64,000 nucleotides of DNA, from NCBI RefSeq assembly GCF_016019885.1, contig NZ_JAEANY010000004.1, positions 315,557 through 379,556 of the forward strand, in the 5' to 3' direction. Source of the DNA: Aurantiacibacter sediminis (GTDB lineage: Bacteria > Pseudomonadota > Alphaproteobacteria > Sphingomonadales > Sphingomonadaceae). The translations under genes were made by a program, and so were the position numbers. This document shows positions 44,593 to 53,135 of the stretch, in pieces (the first letter of the stretch is position 1; each line of letters opens with the position of its first letter). The notes beneath the pieces are model-generated. The model saw nothing but the letters and a program-made list of their open reading frames with translations, ran no database searches and was not told the origin of the DNA.

Positions 44593-46812
44593 ATTCGTAT
44601 CACCGCCGCCCTGCTCGCCAGCGCTGCTTTCGCCAGCCCTGCCTTTGCCCAATCGGATGCAGAGGCAATTCCCTTCTCTGACACGAGCGATGAGGCCGGG
44701 ACTGCCGCCGATGATACGCTCACCGAAGAGAATATGGGCGATCCGATCATCGTCGAAGGCGAAGTGCTTTACAGCGATCAGGTGACTGCGCTGCGCACAC
44801 CCACGCCGATCCTCGACGTACCGCAGAGCCTTTCCATCGTGACCAGCGACGAGATCGAAGCGCGCGGCTTCACGGCAATCAGCCAGATCGTCGACTACAC
44901 GCCCGGCGTTGTGAATTCACAGGGCGAAGGCCACCGCGACTCAATCGTCTTCCGCGGCGTGCGCTCGACGGCTGATTTCTACATCGATGGCATGCGCGAC
45001 GACGTGCAATATTATCGCGGCCTGTATAATTTGGAGCAGGTCGAAATCCTGCGCGGCCCCAATGCGCTTCTGTTCGGCCGTGGCGGCACCGGCGGCATCC
45101 TGAACCGCGTCACCAAGAAAGGCGTGATCGGCCAAAGCTTCGTCGGCGGGCAGATCGCTGTCGACACCTTCGGCGAATTCAGCGGGCAGGTGGATATCAA
45201 CATCAATGCGGCGGACAATGCCGCGCTGCGGATCAATGCGGCTTACGAAAACCTCAACAATCACCGCGATTTTTACGATGGTGAGCGGATCGGCTTCAAC
45301 CCGACTGCGCGCGTCCAGCTGAGCGATGCGACCCTGCTCGACCTGTCTTACGAATATGCCAATCACGATCGCTTCATCGATCGCGGCATTCCCACAGGCA
45401 GCGATGGCCGCCCGGTCGGAGCTTTCGAGGACATCGTTTTCGGCGATCCGGAGTTGAACTTCAACGAGCTGGAAGCGCACCTCCTGCGCGCCAATTTGCA
45501 GCACCGTTTCTCCGACAATCTGAAAGGTGTGTTCAGCGCATTTTACGGCGATTACGACAAGCTGTATTCGAATTTCTACGCGTCGGGCTACAACCAGCTG
45601 CTCACCCCCGATTTCGTGACGCTTGATGGCTATGTCGACACGACGCAGCGGCAGAACCTGATCCTGTCGGGCAATCTCATCAGTACGTTCGAAACCGGCG
45701 CGATCAGCCACACGCTGATGTTCGGCGGCGAGTATATTAACACATCTTCCGATCAGGATCGCTTCAATGCATTCTGGGACACGACGCAGGACGATAACGA
45801 AATTTTCGAAATCACACGCCCGCTCGCGCTGCGCGGCGGTGTGGGCATCGGCTTCGCGACCGATCCGGCAGGCGTCACCACTACCAATGATTTCACCGTC
45901 GATATCAATGACGACACCCGCGTCGATATCGATGTATTCTCGCTCTACATCCAGGATGAAATCGAAGTCACAGATTGGCTGAATGTGGTTGTCGGCGGCC
46001 GTTTCGACAGCTTCGACATCACGGTGAACAATGTAGTGGCTGGCGAAATCCGCACGCGCCTGGATGAAGAATTTTCTCCGCGTGGCGGCATCATTGTCAA
46101 GCCGATTGAGAATGTCTCCATCTATGCCAGCTATTCGCAAACCTTCCTGCCCCGCTCGGGAGAGCAATTCGCCAATATCAATGGAAATGCTGACGCGCTC
46201 GATCCCGACACTTTCACCAATCTGGAAGCCGGACTGAAATGGGATTTCGCAAGCGGCCTCAGCCTGACGGCAGCGATTTTCGAAATCGAACAGAGCTCGC
46301 CGCAGCCCAATGACAATGATCCAGAAACGCTCGACGTGATCGATTCCACCATCCAGGGTGCGGAATTGCAATTGCGCGGCGAAGTGACCGAAGGTTGGTT
46401 CATCTCGGCCGGATACAGCTATCTCGACGGCGCACAGGTGGATGCTTTCGGCAATGAAGGCCTGCGCCCGCGCGAGCTGCCGGAAAACACCTTCTCGATC
46501 TGGAACCAAGTGGAAGTGACCGACCGGCTCGGCATCGGACTTGGCCTTACCCATCAGGGTGAAAGCTTCATCACTAATGGTCCGATCACTTATGATGCAG
46601 GCGGCGGCGCGAGCGTCACGACGCGCGCTACTCTACCTGCCTACACCCGGATCGATGCATCGATCTTTTATGAAATCTCCGACAATCTGCGCGCGCAGGT
46701 GAATGTCGAGAACCTGACCGATACGACATACTTCCCCAATTCGCACAGTACGCATCAGGCGAGCGTTGGCGCTCCGCTGAATGCACGCTTTGCGATCACG
46801 GCAAGGTTTTAA
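44593..46812 (+). CDS. TonB-dependent siderophore receptor, apparent ATT start
   Basis: 739 aa if started at ATT 44593; the first in-frame ATG (44734) would drop the signal peptide. Upstream of that ATG the frame encodes FIRITAALLASAAFASPAFA-Q, a textbook signal peptide. No ATG, GTG or TTG lies between the stop at 44557 and it. GGAGG at 44579-44583 is spaced 9 nt from the ATT. The plug has DVPQSLSIVT, IVFRGVRSTADFYIDGMRDD and VEILRGPNALLFGRGG, as in ferric-siderophore receptors of the FhuA/Fiu type. The C-terminal residue is Phe (FAITARF). A Fur-box-like site precedes it. The start could also reflect a sequencing error. Confidence 0.88.
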   Translation: MRITAALLASAAFASPAFAQSDAEAIPFSDTSDEAGTAADDTLTEENMGDPIIVEGEVLYSDQVTALRTPTPILDVPQSLSIVTSDEIEARGFTAISQIVDYTPGVVNSQGEGHRDSIVFRGVRSTADFYIDGMRDDVQYYRGLYNLEQVEILRGPNALLFGRGGTGGILNRVTKKGVIGQSFVGGQIAVDTFGEFSGQVDININAADNAALRINAAYENLNNHRDFYDGERIGFNPTARVQLSDATLLDLSYEYANHDRFIDRGIPTGSDGRPVGAFEDIVFGDPELNFNELEAHLLRANLQHRFSDNLKGVFSAFYGDYDKLYSNFYASGYNQLLTPDFVTLDGYVDTTQRQNLILSGNLISTFETGAISHTLMFGGEYINTSSDQDRFNAFWDTTQDDNEIFEITRPLALRGGVGIGFATDPAGVTTTNDFTVDINDDTRVDIDVFSLYIQDEIEVTDWLNVVVGGRFDSFDITVNNVVAGEIRTRLDEEFSPRGGIIVKPIENVSIYASYSQTFLPRSGEQFANINGNADALDPDTFTNLEAGLKWDFASGLSLTAAIFEIEQSSPQPNDNDPETLDVIDSTIQGAELQLRGEVTEGWFISAGYSYLDGAQVDAFGNEGLRPRELPENTFSIWNQVEVTDRLGIGLGLTHQGESFITNGPITYDAGGGASVTTRATLPAYTRIDASIFYEISDNLRAQVNVENLTDTTYFPNSHSTHQASVGAPLNARFAITARF

Positions 46813-46819
46813 TCCCCCG

Positions 46820-46845
46820 GAGCCCGAAGGTTAATCTTCGGGCTC
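46820..46845. terminator. Convergent hairpin terminator overlapping a stop codon
   Basis: A perfect 10-bp stem (GAGCCCGAAG with CTTCGGGCTC) and 6-nt loop. It follows the receptor stop by 8 bp and contains the TAA (46833-46831) of the convergent 2Fe-2S gene. T-tracts are weak on both sides, so efficiency is uncertain. Confidence 0.6.
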
Positions 46846-47400
46846 TGTCGTTCCGCCATCCGCTTCACCCCCTGAAGCGGGCCCCATGGCCGGAACCGCA
46901 CGCGCCGCGTCTGCCGGGTCAATCCCCGGGGCAGGCGCGGCGCTAATCGTTTCGCGCCGCCTTGTGACACGGCCTGCGCGCTGCACGGCGGCGATCAGGC
47001 GCGGATAGACGCCGCAGCGGCACAGGTTCGGGATCGCCTCGCGAATATCCGCCTCGCTCGGATCGGGATTGCGGCGCAACAGCGATGCGGCAGCCATGAC
47101 GATGCCCGGCGTGCAGAAGCCGCATTGAATCGCTTGTTCTGCCACCAGTGCCTGCTGCACCGGGTGCGAGCGATCGCGGCTCAGCCCTTCGATCGTGGTG
47201 ATGGTGCGGCCTTCGGCCTCGGCAATCGTGACGAGGCAACTGCGCAGCGCCTCCCCATCGATCAGCACCATGCAGGCGCCGCAATCGCCCACGCCGCAGC
47301 CATATTTGGTGCCGGTGAGATTGGCCGCATCGCGCAGGGCCCAGAGCAGCGGTGTCTCCGGATCCATATCGAACATGACCGGCGCATCGTTGACGGTCAT
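46831..47400 (-). CDS. 2Fe-2S subunit of a xanthine-oxidase-family dehydrogenase (isoquinoline 1-oxidoreductase alpha type), orphan
   Basis: About 189 aa from MTVNDAP; the frame is open to 47511 and the start is uncertain. Two [2Fe-2S] sites are complete: the plant-type YGCGVGDCGACMV...SC set, and GFCTPG plus NLCRCG. This subunit passes electrons from a molybdopterin subunit, which is absent from both sides. The C-terminus carries an unusual ~40-residue Ala/Pro/Gly-rich acidic extension. Its stop codon lies in a hairpin shared with the convergent receptor gene. Confidence 0.85.
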   Translation of the reverse strand: MTVNDAPVMFDMDPETPLLWALRDAANLTGTKYGCGVGDCGACMVLIDGEALRSCLVTIAEAEGRTITTIEGLSRDRSHPVQQALVAEQAIQCGFCTPGIVMAAASLLRRNPDPSEADIREAIPNLCRCGVYPRLIAAVQRAGRVTRRRETISAAPAPGIDPADAARAVPAMGPASGGEADGGTTEPED

Positions 47401-47599
47401 TGCAGGCATTGCTGGCGTCGCCTCTTCCACAAACGGCCCGGTGCGGGCCTGTCCAGAAACTCTTTTGCGCGGCATGCGGTCAATGTCGAGTGCATCAGGG
47501 CCGCTCTGCACGATTAAGCGCAGTTGATTGGCAGGGCCATGGTGACTAGTGCCACAAAACGGTCAATCCGGCCGCCAGCAGGAAGTCTCTCTCACGACC

Positions 47600-49012
47600 A
47601 TGGCCGAAGCCGAAAGCACGCCCACCCACAATTCAGAACCGGACAGCAAGGGCAGCAAGGCCAAGCTCGCAAGCGGCTCGATCCCCGGACATCTGGTGGC
47701 GCAAACCACGCCAGCGATTGTGGGCGTTGCGGCGATTATGTCCGTCGGCGTGATCGATGCCTATTTCGTGGGGCAACTGGGTGGCGCGCAATTGGCCGCG
47801 ATCAGCTTCATCTTCCCTGTCACCACCGCGCTTTCCAGCCTTGGCGTCGGCATGATGGTGGGCATCAATTCGGTTGTCAGCCGGGCCTTGGGCGAAGGCG
47901 ATCACGAGCGTGCGCAGGCGCGCGCGAATGTCGGCATTATCGTGGGTGTCATCGCCGGCCTCGTGCTCGGCCTTGCGCTTTTCGCGCTTCGCCAGCCGCT
48001 CTTCTCGCTGATGCAAGCCGATGCCGAAACACTGCCGCTGATCGACGAATATATGGCGCCCTTCGCCCTCGGTTTCCCGCTCATGCTATCCATGATGGGG
48101 ATGAACGGCGTGCTGCGCGGACAGGGCGCGGCGAAAAGCAATACGGCAGTGCTGGTCGTCTATTCGGTCACCAACTGGGTTCTCGATCCGTTACTGATTA
48201 CCGGCGCTTTCGGGTTGGAGGGCTTTGGCATTGCGGGCGCCGCCTATGCCACGATTGGCGGGTGGATCACCGGAATCATCGCCGCATTCTGGCTGCTTGG
48301 CCGCCATGATTTGCCCTTCAATCCGGCGAGCACGCGCCACTGCAATTGGAAAGAGCAATTGTCCGCGATCTCCCGGGTTGCAGGGCCCGCCGCTTTCACC
48401 AATTCGATCAATCCGGCAGGCCTAGCCATTCTGACGTCCTTCCTGGCGGTGGAGGGACAGGCGGCTGTTGCCGGTTTCGGCGCAGGGGGGCGTTTGCAGA
48501 GCTTTGCCGTCGTGCCGCTGCTGGCCCTGTCCGGATCGATCGGCGCGATTATCGGCCAAAACTGGGGCGCAAAGCAATATGACCGCGCGCGCAAGGCCTT
48601 ATGGCAGGCAGGAATTTTTTGCCTGGGCTATGGCCTTTCGGCGGGACTGATCCTGTTCCTTGCGCGGGAGTGGTTTGCAGGCCTTTTCAGCGAGGAGCCG
48701 CAAGTGCTCGACGCGACGGCCCAGTATCTGGCGATTTCGGTCTGGGGCTATGCGGGCTACGGGGTGCTGATCGTGGTCAACGGGGCCCTGAACGCCATCG
48801 ACAAGGCCAGCCGCGCGCTTGCCCTGTCGCTCACTCGCGTGCTGCTGGTGATGATACCGTTTGCATGGTTCGCCCGCGCAGCGCTCGGCACTGAAGCGAT
48901 CTATATCGCGGAATTGGTGGCGAACCTGTCAGGCGGGATTATAGCTGCCGCCCTCGCCTGGTGGGTGATGTGGCACCGGGCGAAGGCGAAAGAAAGCAAA
49001 CAGAAATCCTGA
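47600..49012 (+). CDS. MATE-family efflux transporter
   Basis: 470 aa from MAEAEST; a GTG start at 47549 is possible. Twelve hydrophobic helices in two homologous halves, with TTPAIVGVAAIMSVGVIDAYFVGQLGGAQLAAISF as a typical MATE first helix pair. Exports cationic drugs or metabolites by Na+ or H+ antiport. Specificity unknown. Convergent with phyR, with the stops adjacent. Confidence 0.9.
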   Translation: MAEAESTPTHNSEPDSKGSKAKLASGSIPGHLVAQTTPAIVGVAAIMSVGVIDAYFVGQLGGAQLAAISFIFPVTTALSSLGVGMMVGINSVVSRALGEGDHERAQARANVGIIVGVIAGLVLGLALFALRQPLFSLMQADAETLPLIDEYMAPFALGFPLMLSMMGMNGVLRGQGAAKSNTAVLVVYSVTNWVLDPLLITGAFGLEGFGIAGAAYATIGGWITGIIAAFWLLGRHDLPFNPASTRHCNWKEQLSAISRVAGPAAFTNSINPAGLAILTSFLAVEGQAAVAGFGAGGRLQSFAVVPLLALSGSIGAIIGQNWGAKQYDRARKALWQAGIFCLGYGLSAGLILFLAREWFAGLFSEEPQVLDATAQYLAISVWGYAGYGVLIVVNGALNAIDKASRALALSLTRVLLVMIPFAWFARAALGTEAIYIAELVANLSGGIIAAALAWWVMWHRAKAKESKQKS

Positions 49013-49807
49013 TTAGCCGAGCGGCTTGTTCGATCCGAAAAACAGCGCCTGGCTGATAGCCGCGCGCACCGTGTTTTCTTCGAATGGCTTGGTGATGAGG
49101 TAAGTCGGCTCCGGCCGGTCACCCGTGAGCAGCCGCTCTGGATAGGCGGTGATAAAAATCACCGGGACCGGCGCGATTTCGAGAATGTCCTCCACCGCGT
49201 CGATACCGGACGAACCATCGGCGAGCTGGATATCGGCAAGCACAAGGCCCGGACGTTCTTTCGCCACGATTTCCTGCGCCTGGGTGCGCGTGGCAGCCGT
49301 TCCGCAGATATCGTGGCCGAGCGAGCGGACGAGGTCCTCAAGCTGCATCGAAATGAGCGGCTCGTCCTCGATGATCAGCACATTCGTGGTGGTTTCGCGC
49401 TCGATTTCAGCAATCGCTTCGCGCACGAGGGAATCAACGTCGTCCTCGCTGACCTCCATGATCTCGCCGGCTTCGGCGGAAGAGAAATTCTCCACCGTGG
49501 TGAGCAGCAGTGCCTGGCGGTTGACCGGCGTGATGCGCTTCAATTGCGACTGGGCGGCAGCCTCGTGCCCCTGAACATCGCTGTTCGGCTCGGCGACTTC
49601 CATATAGGCGCTCGACCACAGCTTGGTGAACGCCTTGTACAGAGCAACACGGCCTTCACGCAGCGAATCCGCCAGCGCCTCATCGGCGATGGCGGCCTCA
49701 AGTGTGGCCTTTACGAAAGTGTCTCCAGTCGATTGCGAACCTGTGAGTGCGCGAGCGTATCGACGAAGAAATGGAAGATGTGCGGCGACTTCGGCCCCAA
49801 TAGTCAT
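49013..49807 (-). CDS. phyR: General stress response regulator PhyR
   Basis: 264 aa from MTIGAEV. An N-terminal ECF sigma-like domain (~1-130) joined to a C-terminal receiver (~140-260) with phospho-acceptor D192 in LVLADIQLADG. This fusion is diagnostic of PhyR. When phosphorylated it binds the anti-sigma factor NepR and frees the sigma factor EcfG. A perfect EcfG-type promoter lies 56 nt upstream, implying autoregulation. nepR and ecfG, usually adjacent, are not in the window. Confidence 0.95.
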   Translation of the reverse strand: MTIGAEVAAHLPFLRRYARALTGSQSTGDTFVKATLEAAIADEALADSLREGRVALYKAFTKLWSSAYMEVAEPNSDVQGHEAAAQSQLKRITPVNRQALLLTTVENFSSAEAGEIMEVSEDDVDSLVREAIAEIERETTTNVLIIEDEPLISMQLEDLVRSLGHDICGTAATRTQAQEIVAKERPGLVLADIQLADGSSGIDAVEDILEIAPVPVIFITAYPERLLTGDRPEPTYLITKPFEENTVRAAISQALFFGSNKPLG

Positions 49808-49862
49808 ATAGTACCCTCTCCAGCAGACCGCCGGAGCGGCAGTCAGACATGCATTCATGTCC

Positions 49863-49887
49863 AACGCCTCTTCCCCAACACGGTTCC
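49863..49887 (-). promoter_or_regulatory. EcfG-type general stress promoter of phyR
   Basis: Minus-strand GGAAC (49887-49883), 16-nt spacer and CGTT (49866-49863), an exact match to the alphaproteobacterial EcfG/SigT consensus. The predicted transcript would start near 49855, giving a ~48-nt leader before the phyR ATG. Confidence 0.88.
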
Positions 49888-49973
49888 AGCCAAATTTTCA
49901 TTCCCGATCAAAGGGGTTTGCAGACCTCAAAAAGCGAAGCTGCGCAAAAAGTTGAAAAAAAGTTGGAGCAGCG

Positions 49974-49998
49974 GGAACCGAAGTCTGGGCTGGCCATT
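49974..49998 (+). promoter_or_regulatory. EcfG-like promoter of a candidate small RNA
   Basis: GGAAC at 49974-49978, a 16-nt spacer and CATT at 49995-49998; consensus CGTT, one mismatch. It points towards a terminator about 90 nt downstream, with no open frame between. Confidence 0.6.
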
Positions 49999-50004
49999 AT
50001 CCTT

Positions 50005-50092
50005 ACATCACCGCCGAGACCCCCCTCCCGTCCAAAACGGCAGTGATACGATCCCGAAAGGCCTTCGCTCAAAAGAGCGGAGGCCTTTTTTT
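50005..50092 (+). ncRNA. Candidate stress-regulated small RNA with C-rich unpaired segment
   Basis: Inferred ~88-nt transcript from about 10 nt after the EcfG-like -10 to the last T of the terminator. It has no start codon. It contains a run of C with one T (50020-50029) able to pair with G-rich ribosome-binding sites, then a weak 4-bp hairpin (50028-50040), then the terminator stem. The plan resembles GsrN of Caulobacter (stress-sigma-controlled, C-rich loop) and the C-rich-motif sRNAs of Rhodobacter, but homology is not shown. The 5' end is an estimate. Confidence 0.6.
50057..50092 (+). terminator. Strong rho-independent terminator
   Basis: A 14-bp stem (50057-50070 with 50075-50088, one G-U), AAAA loop, and a run of seven T ending at 50092. 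The T-tract is on the plus strand, so its main client is a plus-strand transcript starting inside the phyR upstream region. It might also weakly stop the minus-strand response-regulator transcript. Confidence 0.9.
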
Positions 50093-50149
50093 GAATATGA
50101 GTGATTTAGGCGAGAAATCGTGTCGCCGACTACGAAGGAAATACGGCGC

Positions 50150-50578
50150 TCACCGGCGTAGTTCGGCGAGGGGACCGAGGCGGCGCGAGGCGGTAAGCTT
50201 TTCTACCAGAACGTCGGGATCGTAAGGCTTTTCAAAAACCGGGCCCATCGCCGCGATTTCGCTCGGAATGTCTTCGGGCGATCCGGTGGAGAAGGCTATT
50301 TTCGGCGGCTTTGCCCCAAGCAGGCTGACAAGCTCTGCAATCGCCCAGCCATCATCACGGTCGGCAAGATGGACATCGAGGATGATGGCATCGGGCCGCG
50401 GGCCGTCATGCAGCGCCTGCATGGTCGCTTTCATGGTGGGGCAGATTGTAACATCGCGCGTGCCGCTATTACGGAAGGCGTCCTCCAGCGACATTGCGAG
50501 GATAGTGTCATCCTCTACAATGAGCACATGGGCAAAAGGCTTCGCCGCACGCTTCGTCTCTGCTGATTTGGTTGCCAC
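50150..50578 (-). CDS. Single-domain response regulator (FAT-GUY-like), probable stress-response member
   Basis: 142 aa, receiver only, with no output domain. Phospho-acceptor D68 in AIILDVHLADRDDGW. The beta-4 region reads KIAFSTGSPEDIP, close to the FATGY motif of the FAT GUY subfamily that includes SdrG of the sphingomonad stress phosphorelay. The conserved lysine is in FEKPY. It could relay phosphate to PhyR through a histidine kinase. An EcfG-type promoter precedes it. Confidence 0.85.
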   Translation of the reverse strand: MATKSAETKRAAKPFAHVLIVEDDTILAMSLEDAFRNSGTRDVTICPTMKATMQALHDGPRPDAIILDVHLADRDDGWAIAELVSLLGAKPPKIAFSTGSPEDIPSEIAAMGPVFEKPYDPDVLVEKLTASRRLGPLAELRR

Positions 50579-50617
50579 GCACTATCCCCACAGCGATATC
50601 GCTGCATCACCGGACCG

Positions 50618-50643
50618 AACGTGTATATGCGCCGGAATGTTCC
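50618..50643 (-). promoter_or_regulatory. EcfG-type promoter of the single-domain response regulator
   Basis: Minus-strand GGAAC (50643-50639), 17-nt spacer, CGTT (50621-50618). Spacers of 16-17 are normal for this sigma factor. Start of transcription would be near 50611, ~33 nt before the ATG. Confidence 0.8.
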
Positions 50644-50659
50644 CGGCGAAACGCAATGA

Positions 50660-51814
50660 TTACAGCGATTTCGAATATATGCGATATTCGCGATTGATTT
50701 CGGACTCGATGGCATCGGCGATTGCCACCATCCCCTTGTTATCCTCAAGAATCCAGCCCACTTCTCCTCGCCTGGCGCCATGGCCTTCCACCGCATAGCG
50801 GCGGATATATTCAATCATCATGAAAGCCAGCTGGCTGGCCAGCCGCGTATTCTGGTATTTGGACGCAACGCCCATCAGCGGCACGCGGAACCCGGCTTCT
50901 TTGGGATTGCGGAGCCACCAGAGCAACTTGGCCCAATTGAACGGGAATAGCTTGCCATCGAAGTGTTTGAGCTTCTGATTGATGTCGGGCCAGGCCAGCA
51001 TGAAAGCGGCAGGCTCTCCATCGACTTCGGCAATCATGTTTGCACCTTCAAGGATCAGCGGCTTCAGCTTCTTGGCGCCATAAGCTTTCTCGGTCTCGGT
51101 AAAGGGCACGAAACCCCAATTTTTGGACCACGCGTCATTGAGGATGTCGATGGCAATCGCGGCCTCCTCGGCGAAGCGCGATTTGTCGACTCGCCGGACC
51201 GTGATCCTGCTGCTTCGCTCACCCGATTTGACGATGCGATTGATGAGCTCCGGAAAGCCTTCCCGCACGTCCAACTCATACGTGTAGAGCCGCTTCGCCG
51301 TTTCATAGCCCTGCGCTTCGACCCAGCCCTGATAGGCGGCATTGTGATGCCCCATCAGCAGCATTGGTGGGTGATCGTGGCCTTTCACCAGCAGGCCCGG
51401 CTCTTCCCATATGGACAGGCTGATCGGCGCGAGAACGCGGGTCATGCCATGTTCGCGCAGCCATTCCTCCGCGCGGGCGATCAGGGCGGCCATGACTTCT
51501 TCGCTATCGGCTTCCATCAGGCCCCAATTGCCCGTTCCCGGCCCCATGCCCTGCTCGGGCGGCTGGGCGAGCGCGAGTTCATCGATATGCGCAGAAATCC
51601 GCCCGACGACTTCTCCGCCGCGCCGGGCAATGAACAATTGCACCTTTGCATGTTCGTGAAACGGGTTCTTTCCCGGCGTGAGCAGCTCCACCATGTCGGC
51701 GCGCAGCGGCGGCACCCAATTGGGGTCATTGGCATTCAGTCGATAAGCGCAATCGATAAATGCATTAAGGTCACTCTTGCCCGAAACCGGGGTAATCACT
51801 ATTTCGCCTGCCAC
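50660..51814 (-). CDS. GNAT-fold N-acetyltransferase-like protein
   Basis: 384 aa. Two GNAT-like stretches: the N-terminus with KVQLFIARRGGEVVGRISAH, and the centre to C-terminus with GANMIAEVDGEPAAFMLAWPD and YIRRYAVEGHGARRGEVGWILEDN. Members of this alphaproteobacterial family are sometimes annotated as dATP pyrophosphohydrolases, which the sequence does not support. Substrate unknown. Its end is also 17 nt upstream of the response-regulator promoter. Confidence 0.75.
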   Translation of the reverse strand: MAGEIVITPVSGKSDLNAFIDCAYRLNANDPNWVPPLRADMVELLTPGKNPFHEHAKVQLFIARRGGEVVGRISAHIDELALAQPPEQGMGPGTGNWGLMEADSEEVMAALIARAEEWLREHGMTRVLAPISLSIWEEPGLLVKGHDHPPMLLMGHHNAAYQGWVEAQGYETAKRLYTYELDVREGFPELINRIVKSGERSSRITVRRVDKSRFAEEAAIAIDILNDAWSKNWGFVPFTETEKAYGAKKLKPLILEGANMIAEVDGEPAAFMLAWPDINQKLKHFDGKLFPFNWAKLLWWLRNPKEAGFRVPLMGVASKYQNTRLASQLAFMMIEYIRRYAVEGHGARRGEVGWILEDNKGMVAIADAIESEINREYRIYSKSL

Positions 51815-51965
51815 AAAGCCCGCCCTGCCTGCTCACCAGTTTTGTTCATGAGCCAGCAGCACTGCTTATGCTTGAGGCGGTATGTCAAGCGCCTGCCAAA
51901 TAGGCTAAGGCGGAAAAACCGGCGCATGGTGCGCTGCAACAGGACAATTCGAGAGTTTTATCGCA

Positions 51966-53051
51966 ATGGATGCGACGACTATTCCCGATAACGCGAAATC
52001 CGGGCCTGATGCCGGAGGGCGCCGCGTGCATTCGCAAATTCCCGATGACAAGGCGATGCTGCGCGCTGCGGCCGAGCTGACGCGCGATATCAACAAGGCG
52101 CGCCCCGAAATTTACTGGCCCGATATGCTGATCAGCGCGGCAGTCGGTTATGGCGCACTGGCGGGAGCGATCCTGTTCGAAACGCCGTGGATGGCGTGGG
52201 TCAGCGCGATTGTCGCTGTTTTCGCGCTCTACCGTGCGCTGCTGTTCATTCACGAGATCAGCCATCTGCACCGCGATGCCCTTCCCGGCTTTCGCACGGC
52301 GTGGAACCTGGTCGTCGGCATTCCCATGCTGACGCCCAGCCTGATGTATGACAGCCCGCACCGCATCCATCACAAGCGCACCCAATATGGCACGGTGGAA
52401 GACCCCGAATACATGCCGCTCGCGCTGATGAAGCCGTGGAGTCTGCCGATCTTCGTGCTGGTGGCGGCTCTGGCCCCGATCGGTCTGCTGATCCGCTGGG
52501 GCATTCTTGCCCCGCTCGGCCTTATCATCCCTCCCTTGCGCAAAGTGGCGTGGGAGCGGTTTTCGACGCTTGCGATCAATCCTGAATTCCGTCGCCGCCC
52601 GGCTGAGGAAAAGGAGCGCAACTGGTTCCTTTTCCAGCAGGTAGGTGCAAGCATCTGGGCGATTGTCCTGATGACCACGCCGTTCTGGCTCGGCTGGCGG
52701 CCACTGCTGATCGCTGCGGGCATCACCGCCGCTGTGGCCGTGTTCAATCAGCTGCGCACGCTTGTCGCGCATTTGTGGGAGAACGATGGCGAGGCGATGA
52801 CAGTGACCGCGCAATATCTCGACAGCGTCAATGTGCCGCGCTTTCTCGCCGGCATCTGGGCACCGGTGGGCCTGCGCTATCACGCGCTCCACCACCTTAT
52901 GCCGTCGCTGCCATACCACTCGCTGCATGAGGCGCATAAGCGTATCAGCACCCATCTCGGCGCGGGATCGACATTCGATCAGGCGAGCCACCCGGGCATG
53001 TGGCCGCTGGTCGGCCGGATCGCGCGAAGCACCATGGGACGGCGCGCGTAA
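51966..53051 (+). CDS. Membrane fatty acid desaturase
   Basis: 361 aa with four to five hydrophobic helices. The di-iron histidine boxes are complete: HEISHLH (96-102), HRIHH (132-136) and HALHH near residue 304, followed by HSLHEAH. Introduces a double bond into acyl chains or a related lipid. The exact substrate is not readable. Followed by a strong hairpin terminator 22 bp after the stop. Confidence 0.88.
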   Translation: MDATTIPDNAKSGPDAGGRRVHSQIPDDKAMLRAAAELTRDINKARPEIYWPDMLISAAVGYGALAGAILFETPWMAWVSAIVAVFALYRALLFIHEISHLHRDALPGFRTAWNLVVGIPMLTPSLMYDSPHRIHHKRTQYGTVEDPEYMPLALMKPWSLPIFVLVAALAPIGLLIRWGILAPLGLIIPPLRKVAWERFSTLAINPEFRRRPAEEKERNWFLFQQVGASIWAIVLMTTPFWLGWRPLLIAAGITAAVAVFNQLRTLVAHLWENDGEAMTVTAQYLDSVNVPRFLAGIWAPVGLRYHALHHLMPSLPYHSLHEAHKRISTHLGAGSTFDQASHPGMWPLVGRIARSTMGRRA

Positions 53052-53073
53052 GCCTGTACCAAGAGCACAACAA

Positions 53074-53108
53074 AAAAAGGGCCGCCCCGGATCGGAGCGG
53101 CCCTTTTT
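53074..53108. terminator. Bidirectional rho-independent terminator
   Basis: Seven-bp GC stem GGGCCGC/GCGGCCC extended by five A-T pairs, with an 11-nt loop. It has a T run on the plus side and an A run that serves as a T run on the minus side. It separates the desaturase from the convergent lipoprotein gene. Confidence 0.88.
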
Positions 53109-53135
53109 CGATCCAGCCTTGCGGCCACGGCGCGA

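Larger units (their letters stand above)
49808..50149. other. Non-coding stress-regulatory region between phyR and a single-domain response regulator
   Basis: 342 bp without a supported protein gene; a 65-codon frame at 49849 has no family features and crosses promoter elements. It contains the phyR promoter, an EcfG-like plus-strand promoter, a candidate small RNA and its strong terminator, each listed separately. Confidence 0.75.

Noticed and set aside
44540..44785. Short open frame in the siderophore receptor leader
   Set aside because: Overlaps the receptor signal peptide in another frame, is Pro/Arg-rich and has no family resemblance; the receptor frame is better supported.
44941..46554. 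537-codon minus-strand open frame
   Set aside because: Antisense to the siderophore receptor; no recognisable protein.
49849..50046. 65-codon plus-strand frame that might be nepR
   Set aside because: Lacks the NepR core (LGxxLR...YD...IPDxxxxLL) and runs through the stress promoters.
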